A stretch of 64,000 nt of DNA from Ligustrum vulgare (lineage: Eukaryota > Streptophyta > Magnoliopsida > Lamiales > Oleaceae): the NCBI GenBank assembly GCA_963555705.1, contig OY743181.1, forward strand, positions 23,440,513 through 23,504,512. Direction: 5' to 3'. The notes under the pieces were generated by a model. The model was not told the origin of the DNA. It saw only the letters and a list, made by a program, of their open reading frames with translations, and did no database searches. Both the position numbers and the translations under genes were made by a program. Position 1 is the stretch's first letter; every line of letters starts with the position of its first letter. Below, in pieces: positions 32,401 through 44,816 of this stretch.

Positions 32401-33622
32401 CCTTAATTTTCAAAAAAGCCAATATGATTCTTGTTTTTATTTTAAGTCTGGTGAAACAGATTTTATGTATCTTTTATTGTATGTTGATGATATGTTGATT
32501 GTTGGCCCAAACATGCATGAGATTTATCTGCTTAAGCATAAATTGCATTCTGAATTTGAAATGAAAGACTTACGGCATGCTAAAAGAATTCTTGGAATGG
32601 ATATTTTTAGAGATAAGAATTCTGGAAACTTGTTTTTAAACCAAAAGCATTATATTGAATAGGTTTTAAAAAGGTTTAGCCTATCTAATGCAAAAGTTGT
32701 CTCATTACCTGTGCCAGCACATTTTAAACTATCTGTTGAACATTCTCCTAAATCTGATGAAGAAGTATTTAGGATGAAAAATGTACCTTATTCAAATGCT
32801 ATAGGATCTTTAATGTATCTTATGGTCTGCACCAGAACTGATATAGCTTTTGCAGTCAGAGTACTTAGCAGATTTATAAGTAATCCTGGTGAGTTACATT
32901 TGGAAGCCTTGAAATCTTTATTAAAATATCTGAAAGGCTGTGCAGGACTTAGTTTAGTTTTTTCTAAAACCAAAAATGATTTTAGCCCTTGTTTGATTTT
33001 CTACATTTCTCAAAAAAATTTCTACAGTAATCAATCTCAACCATCCAAAAAATTCAAACCCACAATTTTTTACTTTTCAAACTACTTTTTAACCACACGA
33101 TTTTCCAAAACTTTTTTTTTCCCAAAAAGTTATAAAATCAAACACACACTTAAACTTAAATGTTTTGTTGATTCTGATTTCGCTGGGAACATTGATAATA
33201 AGAAATCTACTTCTTTATATTTCTTTACTTTAAATTGTTCTTGTATTAGTTGGAAATCTCAGTTGCAAAAACTTGTTGCTTTACCTTCAACTGAGGAATA
33301 ATATATAGCTGCCAAAAATGCTGTTAAAGAATGCATTTGGTTGAAAGTTTTACTTTCGGAAATTGGCTGCATTGACAATTCTGAAATTGAAATTTGTACA
33401 TATAGTCTTAGTGCTTTACATCTTTGCAAAAATCCCGTTTTTCATAATAGATCAAAACAAATAGATGTAAAATTTCATTTCATTAGAGATATTACTGAGA
33501 AAGGAATTGTCAAACTTTATAAAATACCAACCCAGCTAAATCCTGCAGATGCTGGAACAAAAATTATTCCTATAAACAAATTTAAGGATGCTTTAAGATT
33601 TTTAAATCTGTTAGAATTTTGA
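29479..33622 (+). pseudogene. Copia C gag-pol, broken
   Basis: From the ATG at 29479 copia domains follow in order, in several frames. A Gag segment lies at 29630-29857, and the Asn-rich Gag tail with zinc knuckle CYYCGKHGHHVRDC in 29952-30455. The protease motif is changed to DWILDYGCTFDMCP (DSG became DYG). Integrase pieces include LWHKRLRHLG, LHADMWG and, after a gap, QNGVAERMN; the LRSDNGGEY region is missing. RT contains YVDD near 32480-32491. RNase H contains CFVDSDFAG and, with a TAA at 33299-33301, PSTEE then YIAA. Frameshifts near 30400, 30700, 31100-31230 and 32220, plus in-frame stops, make it non-functional. Confidence 0.88.
32985..33149. mobile_element. Tourist-like MITE in RNase H
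   Basis: 165-bp insert with imperfect terminal inverted repeats (TTGTTTGATTTT against AAAATCAAACAC) and a TTA duplication on each side (32982-32984 and 33150-33152). Without it and one TTA the RNase H frame reads continuously. TWA duplications of 3 bp are typical of PIF/Harbinger-mobilised Tourist MITEs. It contains no stop in the host frame. Confidence 0.75.
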
Positions 33623-33673
33623 TACTACCATATGTATTTTTGTAGGAGAAGTTGTTCCAATTGAGGTGGAGAT

Positions 33674-34291
33674 TGTTAGAGCAATTGGACCAGTAGAATC
33701 TTTGAAGCCCAAAAGCCAGAAGGCCCAGCCGAAATAAGAAGCCCAAAATTCAAGTTTCCTGATTGAGCCCAATGCCAAAGCTTTAATACTGGTCTTCAAT
33801 CAAATACTGAACCCCAACTACATTTCAAATCTATTGGCCCAACACTATACCGCCCCTTCGGTCTATGTTGTTGGATCATCACAAACACATTTGGGCCGTC
33901 CATTTTAGGATAAGGACGCATTACACCTGTTGATTTTTCTTATTCCATATTTTTTTGATTTCTCTCTGGCTATTCGCCTTCTTCGTGGTTCTTTCGAGAG
34001 AAATCTCATCTCTTGCACAAATTGTTCATGGTTTATTCTCTGATTCTGTGTGTATCGGAGATTTATACTTAGTGGTTATATTGTAGACTTGATCTGTAAT
34101 CTTTGTGGTTTTTTAGTGGTATTTTTGTGTGAGTTACTGTTTTTGTAATATTTCTGAGTTGTTGTGTTTGATTTTGTAAAACCTTCACTTTGTGTACTTT
34201 AATCTTGTTTTGAATAAAGTCTTTGAAGTTTTATGCTTTTGAACAAACTCGGTGGTATCTTTGGGGTGATTCTGAGCCTGTAATCGTAATA
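33674..34291 (+). repeat. 3' LTR of copia C
   Basis: 618-bp direct repeat of 27851-28481, preceded by the purine-rich TTGAGGTGGAGAT tract (33661-33673). Confidence 0.9.
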
Positions 34292-35922
34292 AATGTAAAC
34301 ATGTTATAGAAGTCGCCTACGCGTAGAAAGTAGATCGAACACCTACATCATATCCTGAAGCTGGTACTGTTGTAATTGCTACGTGCGGAGATGGTGTGAT
34401 CTCCTGCTTGCAGTTGTGGTGATTTCTATGTGGTTCTAGTTGAGGTTTTGTGAAGATTTTAGGTTAAATCTGGGTTTGGGGGAGAGGGGCGGGTGGTGGG
34501 TAGGTGGTTCAATTATATTAGTTGTTTGTGGTTGAATTAGGGGTGTGGGTACAATATTTTACTTTAATAATATTATTTATTAATGTTTAAAAGAGAATTA
34601 GCTCTTGATTTTAGTATAAATAACTTCCAAATACGGTTTTTGAATTGTAAATTAAAAAAAAAAAAAAAAAGCCGTGTGTGTAGTTTCCGATGTGAGGGGC
34701 TTTCTTACTCAAGAAGCTTTCATCATGTACAAGTTTTTACCCATTGGACTAATAATTTGATTGATCTAATTGATAAAGACCACTTGAGTAAGGAAAAAAA
34801 CTTTAAAAAGTTGAACTGTGATTTCACATTTTAGTATTCATGGTTTAAATAAGGAAAATATTTAATTTCATTTTAAGAGAAATACAACATCAAAGTGAGG
34901 GATTGATTCAGTAAATAGCAAATTCTGAAAGAATGTAATATTTTTGAGATTTTGTTTGCATTGAAAACTTTGTTTTAGTTGTCATGTATTTCATAAAAAT
35001 GAGGTTAATCATCCTAAATAATTAATGAACTAATTTTTATGATTATCAAAGTATTAGACAAAATGTTATTATCATTGTGTTATGTTACTCCCAAATTATG
35101 TCACATTTGTTGATTCAACTTTTTCAGTAATATAAGGTAGTTGGGTATTCAATATGTCATTGATGGTGGTAATGGAATGTTTATAAAAATAGTGGTTGAA
35201 GAAGATTATAAATGCATGTGTTGAGGTATTTCTGATATATCGTTCTCGACAAATTATAAATGTTGAGATCGATGTTTTCAAACCCGGCTCTGTCATCGAC
35301 CCGGCTGAGAGATTGGGTTTCGGGCGTGACCCGACCCGATTTCTGCCTCGAGTTTGAAAACACTAGTTGAGACTAACATTTTGAATGCTGTTATATAATG
35401 TTGAGAATGGCCGTAACTAAATTGGCAGTGACTATGAATTTCATGTGTTAGCATTTCAAATGTGTCGCAGATGGATAGCATATGTGTTGACTTTTTGTGC
35501 GAGAAAATTGTATATTATTTTATACATCTAAGAAAAGAAATAATATACAACTGAAATATTAAAGACATTATTTAGGAAAATACTATAACTAGTTAGATTT
35601 ATTAATAAAACAAAAATATTTATTTATAAATCATTCAACATTTACTAAAATTATAAAGGATAATCAAAGTTTATAAGTAACTTAGAAAAAAAACTGAAGC
35701 ACTAAATTAAATACAATTATAGAAGAAAAAACTTTAACATGTAATAGTAAATTTTATACATTTTATTGTAATAATCACTATTTTTTGGATCTAGATACTG
35801 CATCAAAAAATTAAATTTTTAAAAAATTTATGCATGTTTACTACCCTCATATACTTTGTAAAAAAAGAATAAATTTAATTAGAATATTTAGAATTATATA
35901 GAACAGGAAGAGATTTAAGTAC
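34292..35922. other. AT-rich intergenic sequence
   Basis: No convincing gene. It holds an 18-base A run near 34652 and a short inverted-repeat element at 35274-35361. The open frames at 34583-34834 and 35096-35481 have no recognisable domain. Confidence 0.55.
35274..35361. mobile_element. Short inverted-repeat element, possible MITE
   Basis: About 88 bp bounded by GTTTTCAAAC and GTTTGAAAAC with a GC-rich core (CCCGACCCG-type words) in an AT-rich setting. No clear target-site duplication. Confidence 0.45.
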
Positions 35923-36349
35923 TAAGAGCATCTCCAACCCAACTCTATTTTGGAGTTTTTCCCCAAATTGAAGTAAAATCCATTCTCCAACCGAGCGGCA
36001 TATCTGTCGTCAAAATGGAGTGTCATTTTATAGTCTTTTTTTTCCCCAATTTTGCCCTTAACTTTGTACATTAAAATTGTTTCTTCCATCTATGTCCATG
36101 AATCATTTTTTTGTTATTATTTTGTTTGGTTAAAATTTATTATATTCTTCGTTATTTGTTATTATTTTTATTAACATAATGAATTAATTTAATCTAATAT
36201 AAATAACAACTAATGATAATATTAAAATAAAATTGCCCATGATTACAAAAAAAAAAAAAGTTACATACTTGATGAACATAAAATTACGAGACGATAACTA
36301 AATATGACAGAATAAAATACGACAAGTAAATTACGAGAATTTAATAATA

Positions 36350-37215
36350 TGGTAAGTCATTTCGAGATCCTCCTAGACCATCAAAATATTGACTGAATGA
36401 AGTTGAGCAATTAGAGATTCCTTGCTTCTTTGTTGAGATCTCTTTTCTATAATTCACAGTTGTTCGGTTCGAATAAACTCACGTAGACTTGGATCTGGTA
36501 TGGAGTTCAAGTCTTTAAGTAAAATTTTATTCTCCTCTCGAAATTCTTTAATGGCTACTTTTTTCAACTCGGTTTCAACTCGAAGCATCTGAATTTCATA
36601 ATTTTTTTTTGTCTATCATCGCTTCATTTCTTTAGAATCTAAGTGATTTTTCGATTATTCTCTGCAATTGATTGAATTATACCTGAAGATTCTTCATCAT
36701 TTTTTCTTTTTTCTTTTGCTTTTTTTTACCCCAATGGGTCGTTGGACAGAAGCGCCACTATTATCTTCATTTAGATGAAGAGAAAACGATAATAATCCAG
36801 GAGATGCATGTGTTGGATGAACGGAAGTGGGAGACTCTGATTATGACGATGCAAAATTTCCACTTTCCATTTAAAAGTGTGGAAATGTTGTACTAACATC
36901 GTTAGTAAACTTTTCGATATCTTTCAGGATGTACCAGACATGATCAAACTTGAAACCTTTCTGCTCAACCTTGTTTTGTCTTATCTTGTCTTGTCTTGTC
37001 TTGTCTTGTGCAAACAATATTTTTGCTCGATCCAACTGCAAGATTGTGGAAAATAATTAAGTTTCTGAACTCATTCAATATAGAATTTTGAAATACAATA
37101 TTATAAATAATACTCACGATATCTTGTTCAAATGCACCACTTGGATTAAGAAGTTCCACCTGTCGAACGCATCCCCTCAACTTAGCAACAGCAGTTAAAA
37201 TAACAGACATTCGAG
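36350..37215 (-). pseudogene. Harbinger ORF1 (NAM-associated/Myb-like)
   Basis: Read on the minus strand, segments match the companion protein of plant Harbinger elements in order: QVELLNPSGAFEQDIV (near 37150), KGFKFDHVWYILKDIEKF (near 36920), SGASVQRPIGVKK (near 36740) and a C-terminal REENKILLKDLNSIPDPSLR region (near 36500). Frames change between segments. A pentanucleotide run (TTGTC on the plus strand, about 36971-37008) sits inside and encodes repeated TRQDK. In active relatives this protein brings the transposase to the DNA ends. Confidence 0.72.
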
Positions 37216-37342
37216 ATTGTAAAGACCTCAGGGGTCGACTTTGAGTGATATATTCTGGTTTGGAGCTATTATAGCTAGACTCAACTCAAGACCAGGATTT
37301 ATCCTTCGATTGGTTAATACCAATAATTGAATTTTGGGAAAA

Positions 37343-38150
37343 AAGTGGACAAGATAATGGTGTAAGATTTAAATCCAACGATTCCAAGCAAATGAAATCA
37401 ATCCAACGATTAAGATTTGATTTCTTTGATTATGATGTGACAACTCATAGTGGATGAGATAATGGTGTAAGATTTAAATCCAACGATTCCGAGTAAGTGA
37501 AATTGATCCAACGGTTAAGATTTGATTTCTTTGATTATGATGTGACAATTAAATGTGGACAAGATAATGGTGTAAGATTTAAATCCAACGATTCCAAGCA
37601 AATAAAATTGATCCAAGGGTTAAAATTTTCTTTGATTATGATGTGACAACTCAAAGTGGATGAGATAATGGTGTAAGATTTAAATCCAACGATTCCAAGT
37701 AAATGAAATCGATCCAACGGTTAAGATTTGATTTCTTTGATTTTGATGTGACAATTCAAAGTGGACAAGATAATGGTGTAAGATTTAAATCCAAGGATTC
37801 CAAGCAAATAAAATTGATCCAACGGTTAAGATTTGATTTCTTTGATTATGATGTGACAACTCAAAGTGGATGAGATAATGGTGTAAGATTTAAATCCAAC
37901 GATTTCAAGTAAATGAAATCGATCCAATGGTTAAGATTTGGTTTCTTTGATTATGATGTGACAATTCAAAGTGGACAAGATAATGATGTAAGATTTAAAT
38001 CCAACGATTCCAAGCAAATAAAATTGATCCAACGGTTAAGATTTTATTTCTTTGATTATGATGGGATAACTCAAAGTGGATGAGATGATGGTGTAAGATT
38101 TAAATCCAACGATTCCAAGCAAATGAAATTGATCCAACGGTTAAGATGTA
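37343..38150 (+). repeat. Dimeric minisatellite, 8 x about 105 bp
   Basis: Eight units of about 105 bp, each containing GTGTAAGATTTAAATCCAA. They alternate strictly between a GTGGACAAGATAATGG type and a GTGGATGAGATAATGG type, giving four roughly 212-bp dimers. The array lies between the ORF1 and transposase genes of the Harbinger element and reaches almost to the possible transposase start at 38152. Confidence 0.9.
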
Positions 38151-38151
38151 A

Positions 38152-39420
38152 ATGAAATCATTATTGGACGACTATATAGTGTTGGTTGTGCTAAAACGAA
38201 TTCATCAAATTGATTCCAAGCAAAAAATGAATCTCAATATTGGATGTCCCTCTAACTATTCATCTTCTACTTCGTCTTCTCTTTCTGATGGAGATGATGA
38301 CAAAGATCAACAACTGACTCTTGATCTTGATGCAATTGATACACAAGAAGAACTGATATCTCATTGTATCACAACAACAACCTCTGCATCTCTCACTTCC
38401 TTGATCAACAACGAAACAACTCGACTCATGGAGGCTAAATACCTGGTCATGTCGTTACCAATCGTGATCGAGCTATTGATGATGTAAACCTTTTTAAAGA
38501 CTATTTTGCTGAAAACCCACGTTTTGGCGAATTGCTGTTTCGACGACGATATCGAATGTCACGAAGCTTATTCTTACGTATACTTCAGGCAGTCCAATCA
38601 CATGACAACTACTTCGTACAGAAGAGAGATGGGCTAGGTAGACTCTGTTTATCTGTTTTCTAGAAGATTACAGCTGTGATGAGGATGTTGGGATACGGTA
38701 TTGCGGTAGATGTAGCTGATGAGTACGTTAAAATAGGAGAATCCACTATAATTGAAAGTTTGAAGGGATTTTGTCAGTCAATTGTAGAGATATTTGCTCA
38801 ACAATATCTTAGATCGCCAAACGCTAATGACATTGCTAGGTTACTCCATATTGGTGACCAACGTGGTTTTCCAAGCATGCTGGTTAGCCTAGATTGTATG
38901 CATTGGAAGTGCAAAAATTTCCCAACGGCTTGGGGGGGACAATATACAAGTCGTAGTAGATTCCCAAAAATTCTTCTCAAGGAGGTAGCTGATTATGATT
39001 TCTGGATATGGCACGCACATTTTGGTTTGCCAGGATCTAACAATGACATCAATGCGTTGGAGGCATCCCACTTGTTCTCAAACCTCGCTAAAGGTATAGC
39101 ACCTTTTGCTAATTACATCATTAAAGGAAAAGAATATGACATGGGTTACAATTTAGCTGATAGTATATACCCAAAATGGTGTACCCTCGCGCAAACAATC
39201 CATGATCCACAAGGTCCAAAAAAAAGTATTTTGCAGCACGAAAAAAAGTTGTAGAAAAGAAGTTGAATGAGCCTTTGCTATTCTTCAACAATGATTTGCG
39301 ATAGTCACTGGACCGGCACGATTTTGGTCCAAACAGGTGTTACATGATATAATGACTGTGTGCATTATTATGCACAACATAATGACTGGATAGTACAAAA
39401 TTACACTATTTTAGTGCAAA
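38152..39420 (+). pseudogene. Harbinger transposase, broken
   Basis: The longest intact part (38676-39254) contains the plant PIF transposase core. It has SLDCMHWKCKNFPTAWGGQY (first catalytic Asp), FGLPGSNNDINALEASHLF (second Asp) and YNLADSIYPKW. Upstream homology (LFKDYF, LFRRRYRMSRSLFLRI) runs in another frame from about 38440 and meets a TAG at 38661-38663 where relatives have Gln. After 39235 frameshifts split the region around the third catalytic residue (Glu); the ending FWSKQVLHDIMTVCIIMHN is still recognisable. The N-terminal acidic stretch (38152-38487) is probably part of the same protein. The enzyme would cut and paste the element; it is inactive here. Confidence 0.88.
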
Positions 39421-39460
39421 TTTACTCCAAAATGGAGTGAATGGGCTGGAGATGCTCTAA

Positions 39461-39525
39461 AGCTATAAAATTTAATAAAGAAATTCATAGATTTTCAAAA
39501 GAAAATTGAGCATATAAAAAATTTA
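39461..39525. other. Short spacer
   Basis: AT-rich spacer between the Harbinger element and the truncated LTR of gypsy B2. Nothing recognised. Confidence 0.5.
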
Positions 39526-40947
39526 AATGTTTTAGTTCTTATCCCCTACTTGAACAAACGAATTTTGTTTGGAGTTTTAAACTAAAACTAAGAAAATTAA
39601 CTAAAAAATTAAAATTACGAAATTGTTTTATTTTTAAAAACAATTGTAAAGTAGTTAGGATTCACAATTTCACCTAACCAATTAAATTAACTCTAATTCT
39701 AGTTTTATTTCCTAATATATTGCATTCGGTCGAATTTATTAATTTATATTGAAATTCTTCTCTCGAGTTTAAATCAATTCTACCTAAATAAGTCAATTAT
39801 GCATCTCTACAGAGGGTCTGAATATTCCTTATCTAGATACAATAAACACAAGAATTCACACAAAACCGCGATAATAACAAAAATATATCTCTATACCTTG
39901 TCCAATTACCGGGTTTATTACCTTGATCTAAGTTATTAACTCACATCTCGGATTATGGAAATAACTCATTAAATCATGAATTAGTGGCCAATTAATTCAC
40001 GCATTAAACACAATAAATCAACACATGCAACGAATAATTAAAACAATGAAATTTGGAATTAAAATAATATAACTAGGCTACGTCGTTCATCTCAACATGA
40101 AGTTTATTACACATCATGAACAAACAACAACAAAAATAATAAATAATTGCGTTCATTGCAAATAATATAAGAAAATGGAATGTCTGCACCAAGTATCGAT
40201 TCTCCACATGATCTTCAACTCTAGCTCCTTGCCTTTGCTTTAATCTCCCAAGAATTTAACGTGAAAAACTCAATTGTATGATATTCTTAGGTGAGGCAAA
40301 GGTTTAGATTTCCTACCTCGTATGTTGTATATATAGGTTAGGGAAAAAAACCTAGGTGAGAGAAGGAGAAAAACTGTTGAAAATCGCTCAAAAGCCAAGA
40401 ATTACGGCCCAGCCGGATGCCTGTGCGGGCTCGCAAGCTAAATTCCCCAGGTCTCGCAGGAAAAATATTTTGGTTCTGACAATTCAACGAGAAGTCTTGC
40501 GGGCTCACTACTAAACACGTGCGGCCGCACAGTTATAGCTTCCAGTGCAAATTTCAACTTTAAATCTGTATAAGTTGGTCCTCCTCTTTTATTTGCACCT
40601 CAAGTCCTCCACTTTCAATTTGAAAGATTTGGTCCCCAAACTTCTAAATCCTTTCAATTAGCTCATTCCAACTCTCAACTTCTTCAATTATGTTCTCCAA
40701 CTCTTGATTTCTTAAATTGAACACCATGTATCATTCTCGGTTGACGTCATTAATCTCTCAATTGCTCAATTTAGCTCCAAAAGTCATCTAAGTGTGCATT
40801 ATTTCTATCAATTTCTTCATTCTTCATCTTTTTGGGATATTTCCTGAAATGTAAATAATTAAACACAATTAAATAGTATTTATTCTAAAAAGATAATAAA
40901 ATATTCTAATTTTGACATATAAATAAGTGTATAAAATACACTTATCA
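39526..40947 (-). repeat. 3' LTR of gypsy B2, truncated
   Basis: 1422 bp, matching 46300-47713. The last roughly 110 bp of the LTR (equivalent to 46191-46300) are missing at the 39526 end. It contains GC-rich near-palindromes (TGCGGGCTCGCA, GTGCGGCCGCAC) at 40400-40545 and a TATA-like CTATATATAC on the minus strand at 40335-40328. Confidence 0.85.
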
Positions 40948-43935
40948 AATACCCCAAACTAGAATTATTTTTCGTCCTCGAACAATGTAGAATTAAACTA
41001 TTAATCAAAATAGCTAAGTAACAAATATTTTTGTCATGTAAACATTTTTACTATATGCCTCAATAATCAAGAATTCGTACTTCAGCAAAAGTTAAGAACA
41101 ACCAAGTAAAATAAGTCTAGTTATTTTATGCCAGATTTTCAAGTGTGTGTGTGAATAGCCAATGTCAAACCCTTACTCATGCAAAAATATACTTAAAATT
41201 TTGTAGCATCATTATGCTAAATTAAGCTTGAATCTCATGTGGTCAACCTAATGAATATAATGATTTTCCTTTCAAAGCTCATGGATGATCACAACTTACA
41301 TGCTTTTTTCTCACATCCTTACTTTTCATCTATGGTTGTTTCTAAACATTTTCTTTTCTTTTTCCACACAAGATAGTCAAAATTAGAAATATGCTTACAC
41401 AATAGATCAATGGTAAGCAATCCTTAATTCTACACCCTTTTATCTCCACAGTTTCAGTCAACAAGGCTTATACCATGCATTTTTTTTTCTTTTTATGGAT
41501 GACTTTTTCTATTCTTTTTCTTTCATGTCCTTGTCTCTTACCATCTTTGTGTAATAATTTTCTCATTTGCTTTCTATGTGACCCTTTTTAGCGAGTTTTG
41601 GGTCGATGACTCCTAAGTCAGACGACTTTAAGGCACCAGGTGTAGAGAACCCCTCAAACTTAATTACCCGAGTCACAAAGGCGACAAAGAAAAGTTAAAG
41701 ATGTTTGATTGTCATATGTGTAAGTCCACTCTCATACTTGCTTTCTAGTTGACCCATGTAACGAACTTTGGACTAATAGTTCCCAACTCAGTTGAGTTTA
41801 TGGTACCAGGTTTCAACACCCTTACAAGCTTACTTACTCGAGTAAAAAAGGCTTCAAAGAGTATAATAATACCTTTAGCATTTTTTTGTTTTTATGCTAG
41901 TATTGGTTTAACCCGTTGACCAAACTGCTTTAACTAAAGTGCAAAATCAAGAACCACAGACCTCCAACCCATCAATACATGCATGTTCTAACTATTCCAC
42001 CCCAGACTTGCCTTATGAGCACGTTTGATTCTATTTTAGGGACGGGATGTCTAATGATCTAAGTTTAGGGATCAACAAGTCATATCTAAGTTCAAAATGC
42101 ATAAGTTTTCCCCACATGTATTAAATATATCCCCACACAAGTGATAATCAATAATGGCTATGTGCACATGAAGATGAGATCTAGCAAGTCATAACTAGTT
42201 CATAAAATTCATGTTTTCATGTTGTCCCATATTCAAGCCAAAGCATAATTTGATCCATATTATATCATGGTGATAAACATTTCAACAAAATTTCAGAATT
42301 TTCAATTCATTTTTGTATCCCAATAAAAATCGAATGAATAGTTTGAATAAATATAAAAAAAATTATATAAATGAGATTTTCCACCACCAAACTGGAAAGA
42401 AACATTGTCCTCAATGTTTGTCAAATAGATATAACTATGCAAAATAAGACAAAAGGAAGAGAGAAACAAAACTTCCCAAGTGTAATGGAGATGTGTTGTT
42501 GCCTTAGAACTTTCATTTTATAGCACTTGGATGAATTTGACCCGTTCCTTGTATTCCTCAACTTGGTTCGAGGTGTTTTTCTTGTAGACAAAAGATAATT
42601 AAGATTAGAAATCATAAACATCAATAAGAAACAATGAAAGTTCAACACCAATACCCACAAACTAAAGATAAAGCAATTTCATGAATTCAAAAATGGTCGA
42701 CGACTCGATCACACATATTCAAGCGGAAAGCCCCGACATCGCCTAGAAAACTCAAATTTTTCAAAGCCATCTTTTATATGTTAAATTTCACAACATGATC
42801 TACAACATATTAAAAATTCAAGTCATTTTGAGTTCAATGGGTTGTGATAAACTATGGAGAAATAGGTGACGTGAGCTAATTTTCAGGTGTATTGCCCTCC
42901 ACTGGCCTTGCAGTGGGCTACAATGATGCAAGAATGGTTTTCATGAATTTTACGCAATTTAATGATCCAAACCATGAACTAATAACATAAAATCAATGAT
43001 AAAAACGTGATGAACATAAATGCTAGGAAGATTTTCTCAAATTTGAACAAAAAAGTCTTTGTGACATTCTATCGAACATTTGGAGTGCATTGTGGAAATC
43101 AAATGGTATGCATAGAGTTGGAAACATGGATTGACCTAAAATTTTCACCTAATATAGCACAATCCACGTACACAATTGATTGACTAACCTAAGCCCATAT
43201 TTCAATCCTCATAAATTAAATTTCACAAATTCATAGAAAATTCCACAAATTTGAGTAAACTCTAAATTAGGTGAGGAATTCATACCTTTGATTGGATTTT
43301 GAGGTGATAAGAGCAAGGTACTTAAAGCAATTCAGTGTTAATGAGATGCATAAAAGATGAAAGATCAAGTATGAAGTGATTTGGGGAGAGAAAACGAGTT
43401 TGAAATGCTGAAAAAATAAAATAATGAATGAAATACTTAAAGACTGCCTTTCTGTCCAGAATTTTCTTGCAGGACCGCGCAGGAAAAATGCTGTGCAGTC
43501 GCGCAGGCATTCAAGTAGAAGGTAATTTTTTGTATTTTTTTCTGAATTTCAAACCCATTGTTAACCCCAAGTTACTTCATAATCTGTGCTATAATCTACC
43601 AAGCAACATTTTCATGACCTAAACTAGTGTGTGTGTGTGTGGGGGGTGACAATAAAAGCCTAGTCTAACTAAAACATGCAAAATTAAAAACTAAAACATG
43701 CAAAATTAAAAACATACCTAAACATGCAAAATAGTGCAATAAGCAAAATTGTCTTAACCTGCAAACACGCAAAACACTTTAAATATGTCACCTATCATGT
43801 ATATATTTTTTTAAAAAAAAGTAATGAAATAAATACTTGGTGCATAATAAATAAAAGGGAAGAAAATTGGGTTTCCTGGGATGAGCACTCCGTTTATAGT
43901 CTAAAGCCCGACTTTTTACCGTGATAGTTCAAGGG
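40948..43935 (-). other. Conserved 3' non-coding region of gypsy B2
   Basis: About 3 kb that aligns in pieces, in reverse orientation, with 22283-25164 of B1. Shared pieces are the block after the coding region (near 43910), the polypurine-like motifs near 42385 and 41996, and the two CCTGGTACC ... CCAAA modules near 41750-41815 and 41581-41645. It also contains a pair of CGCGCAGG/TCGCGCAGG words near 43472-43508 and a GT run near 43628. No supported gene; the open frames at 42421-42660 and 43322-43924 are not conserved in B1. Confidence 0.7.
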
Positions 43936-44006
43936 ATTCGAAATAAGGTTTTTGATGACCTTCTTTGTTTGTGTCGGCTGAACTTACTCCAATTTGTATT
44001 TAGACT

Positions 44007-44730
44007 TCAAAATCTTGCCTTGCCCATGTCATCTATGTTGACATCTCCACTAAATTCAAACTGTAATATGTAAACATCGATTAACTTGTCGGTGCCAATG
44101 ATGAAATCAATTATGTAGTTAGAGAATTGCATTGTAAAGTTCACACCCTTAAGTGTCTCTTTGTTTGTCTGCTCTTCTGTGATCAACTTCTCTTTCTCCA
44201 ATTGATCTTCATTTTTTATTGAAGTTTTCTCGAGTTGGATATCTGGAATTTGAATTGTTGAGACATTTGGACAATGACATTTTCGTGACAGCTCTTTTCT
44301 TCTAGTTGATCCACTCTTTCAGGTTGTTTTTTTTCCTTCGGCTATTTCAACCAATTTATCTGACTCATCTGCATTTTTCACTTGACTTTATGGCAACTAC
44401 AGTGGTTATTTCTCTGACATGCTCACTGTCAACTACCCCATCAACTTCTTGATTTCATTAATTTCAGCTTGTTGATTTTGCAATTCATGAATTATCAAAT
44501 CTTGATTGTCAAAATCTTTAGTTTCAACTTGAATTGCATGTACTGGTGGACACTTCTGCTGTACTAGATAATAATTTCCCACACAATCAAACTTCCATAT
44601 ACCATCTTGAGGTGCAATAGGACAATATATAAAGCATGATTTCCCTAGTAGAGTCACGCATCAAATACATCTGAGCTGCAGTTCGATCAAAGAGCTATTG
44701 ATTATTGTTCGCTGCCATCTTCCTATGTTG
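44007..44730 (-). pseudogene. Coding remnant of gypsy B2, identity uncertain
   Basis: On the minus strand an ATG near 44718 begins MAANNNQ, then an in-frame TAG, and continues in scattered frames with LFDRTAAQMYLMRDS, SCFIYCPIAPQDGIWKFDCV, HELQNQQAEINEIKKLM and VNFTMQFSNYIIDF. It occupies the gag-protease position of the element, between primer site and 3' non-coding region. I do not recognise a named domain in it. It could be a rearranged Gag or an element-specific protein. Confidence 0.45.
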
Positions 44731-44816
44731 CCTCTAACTATCAGAAAAGTCATTCAATACCTAAAAAGAAAACAATTCAAAACCTTTAAAAATAAAATAA
44801 AAATAAAGAAAAAGTC

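Larger units (their letters stand above)
27851..34291 (+). mobile_element. Ty1/copia retrotransposon C, defective
   Basis: LTRs of 631 and 618 bp start TGTTAGAGCA and end TAATCGTAACA (5') or TAATCGTAATA (3'). The flanks AATGA and AATGT (34292-34296) look like a 5-bp duplication with one change. The interior has a Met-type primer site, a 1 kb leader and a gag-pol recognisable throughout but broken into several frames. The LTRs differ at several dozen positions, so the insertion is old. A 165-bp MITE sits in its RNase H region. Different family from copia A. Confidence 0.9.
35926..39457 (+). mobile_element. PIF/Harbinger DNA transposon
   Basis: 3.5 kb element with ends GAGCATCTCCAACCC and GGGCTGGAGATGCTC, flanked by TAA on both sides (35923-35925 and 39458-39460), the TWA duplication typical of the superfamily. 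It encodes a PIF-type transposase on the plus strand and the companion ORF1 protein on the minus strand, both broken. A dimeric minisatellite lies between the two genes. Non-autonomous as it stands, but both genes are nearly complete in length. Confidence 0.93.

Noticed and set aside
31231..32662. YVDD polymerase region of copia C as a possible endogenous pararetrovirus
   Set aside because: Order protease-integrase-RT-RNase H with two LTRs and a Met primer site is Ty1/copia; no movement protein or coat protein signature.
37343..38150. CRISPR-like array of regular repeats
   Set aside because: Units of about 105 bp are nearly identical along their whole length without unique spacers; it is a eukaryotic minisatellite inside a transposon.
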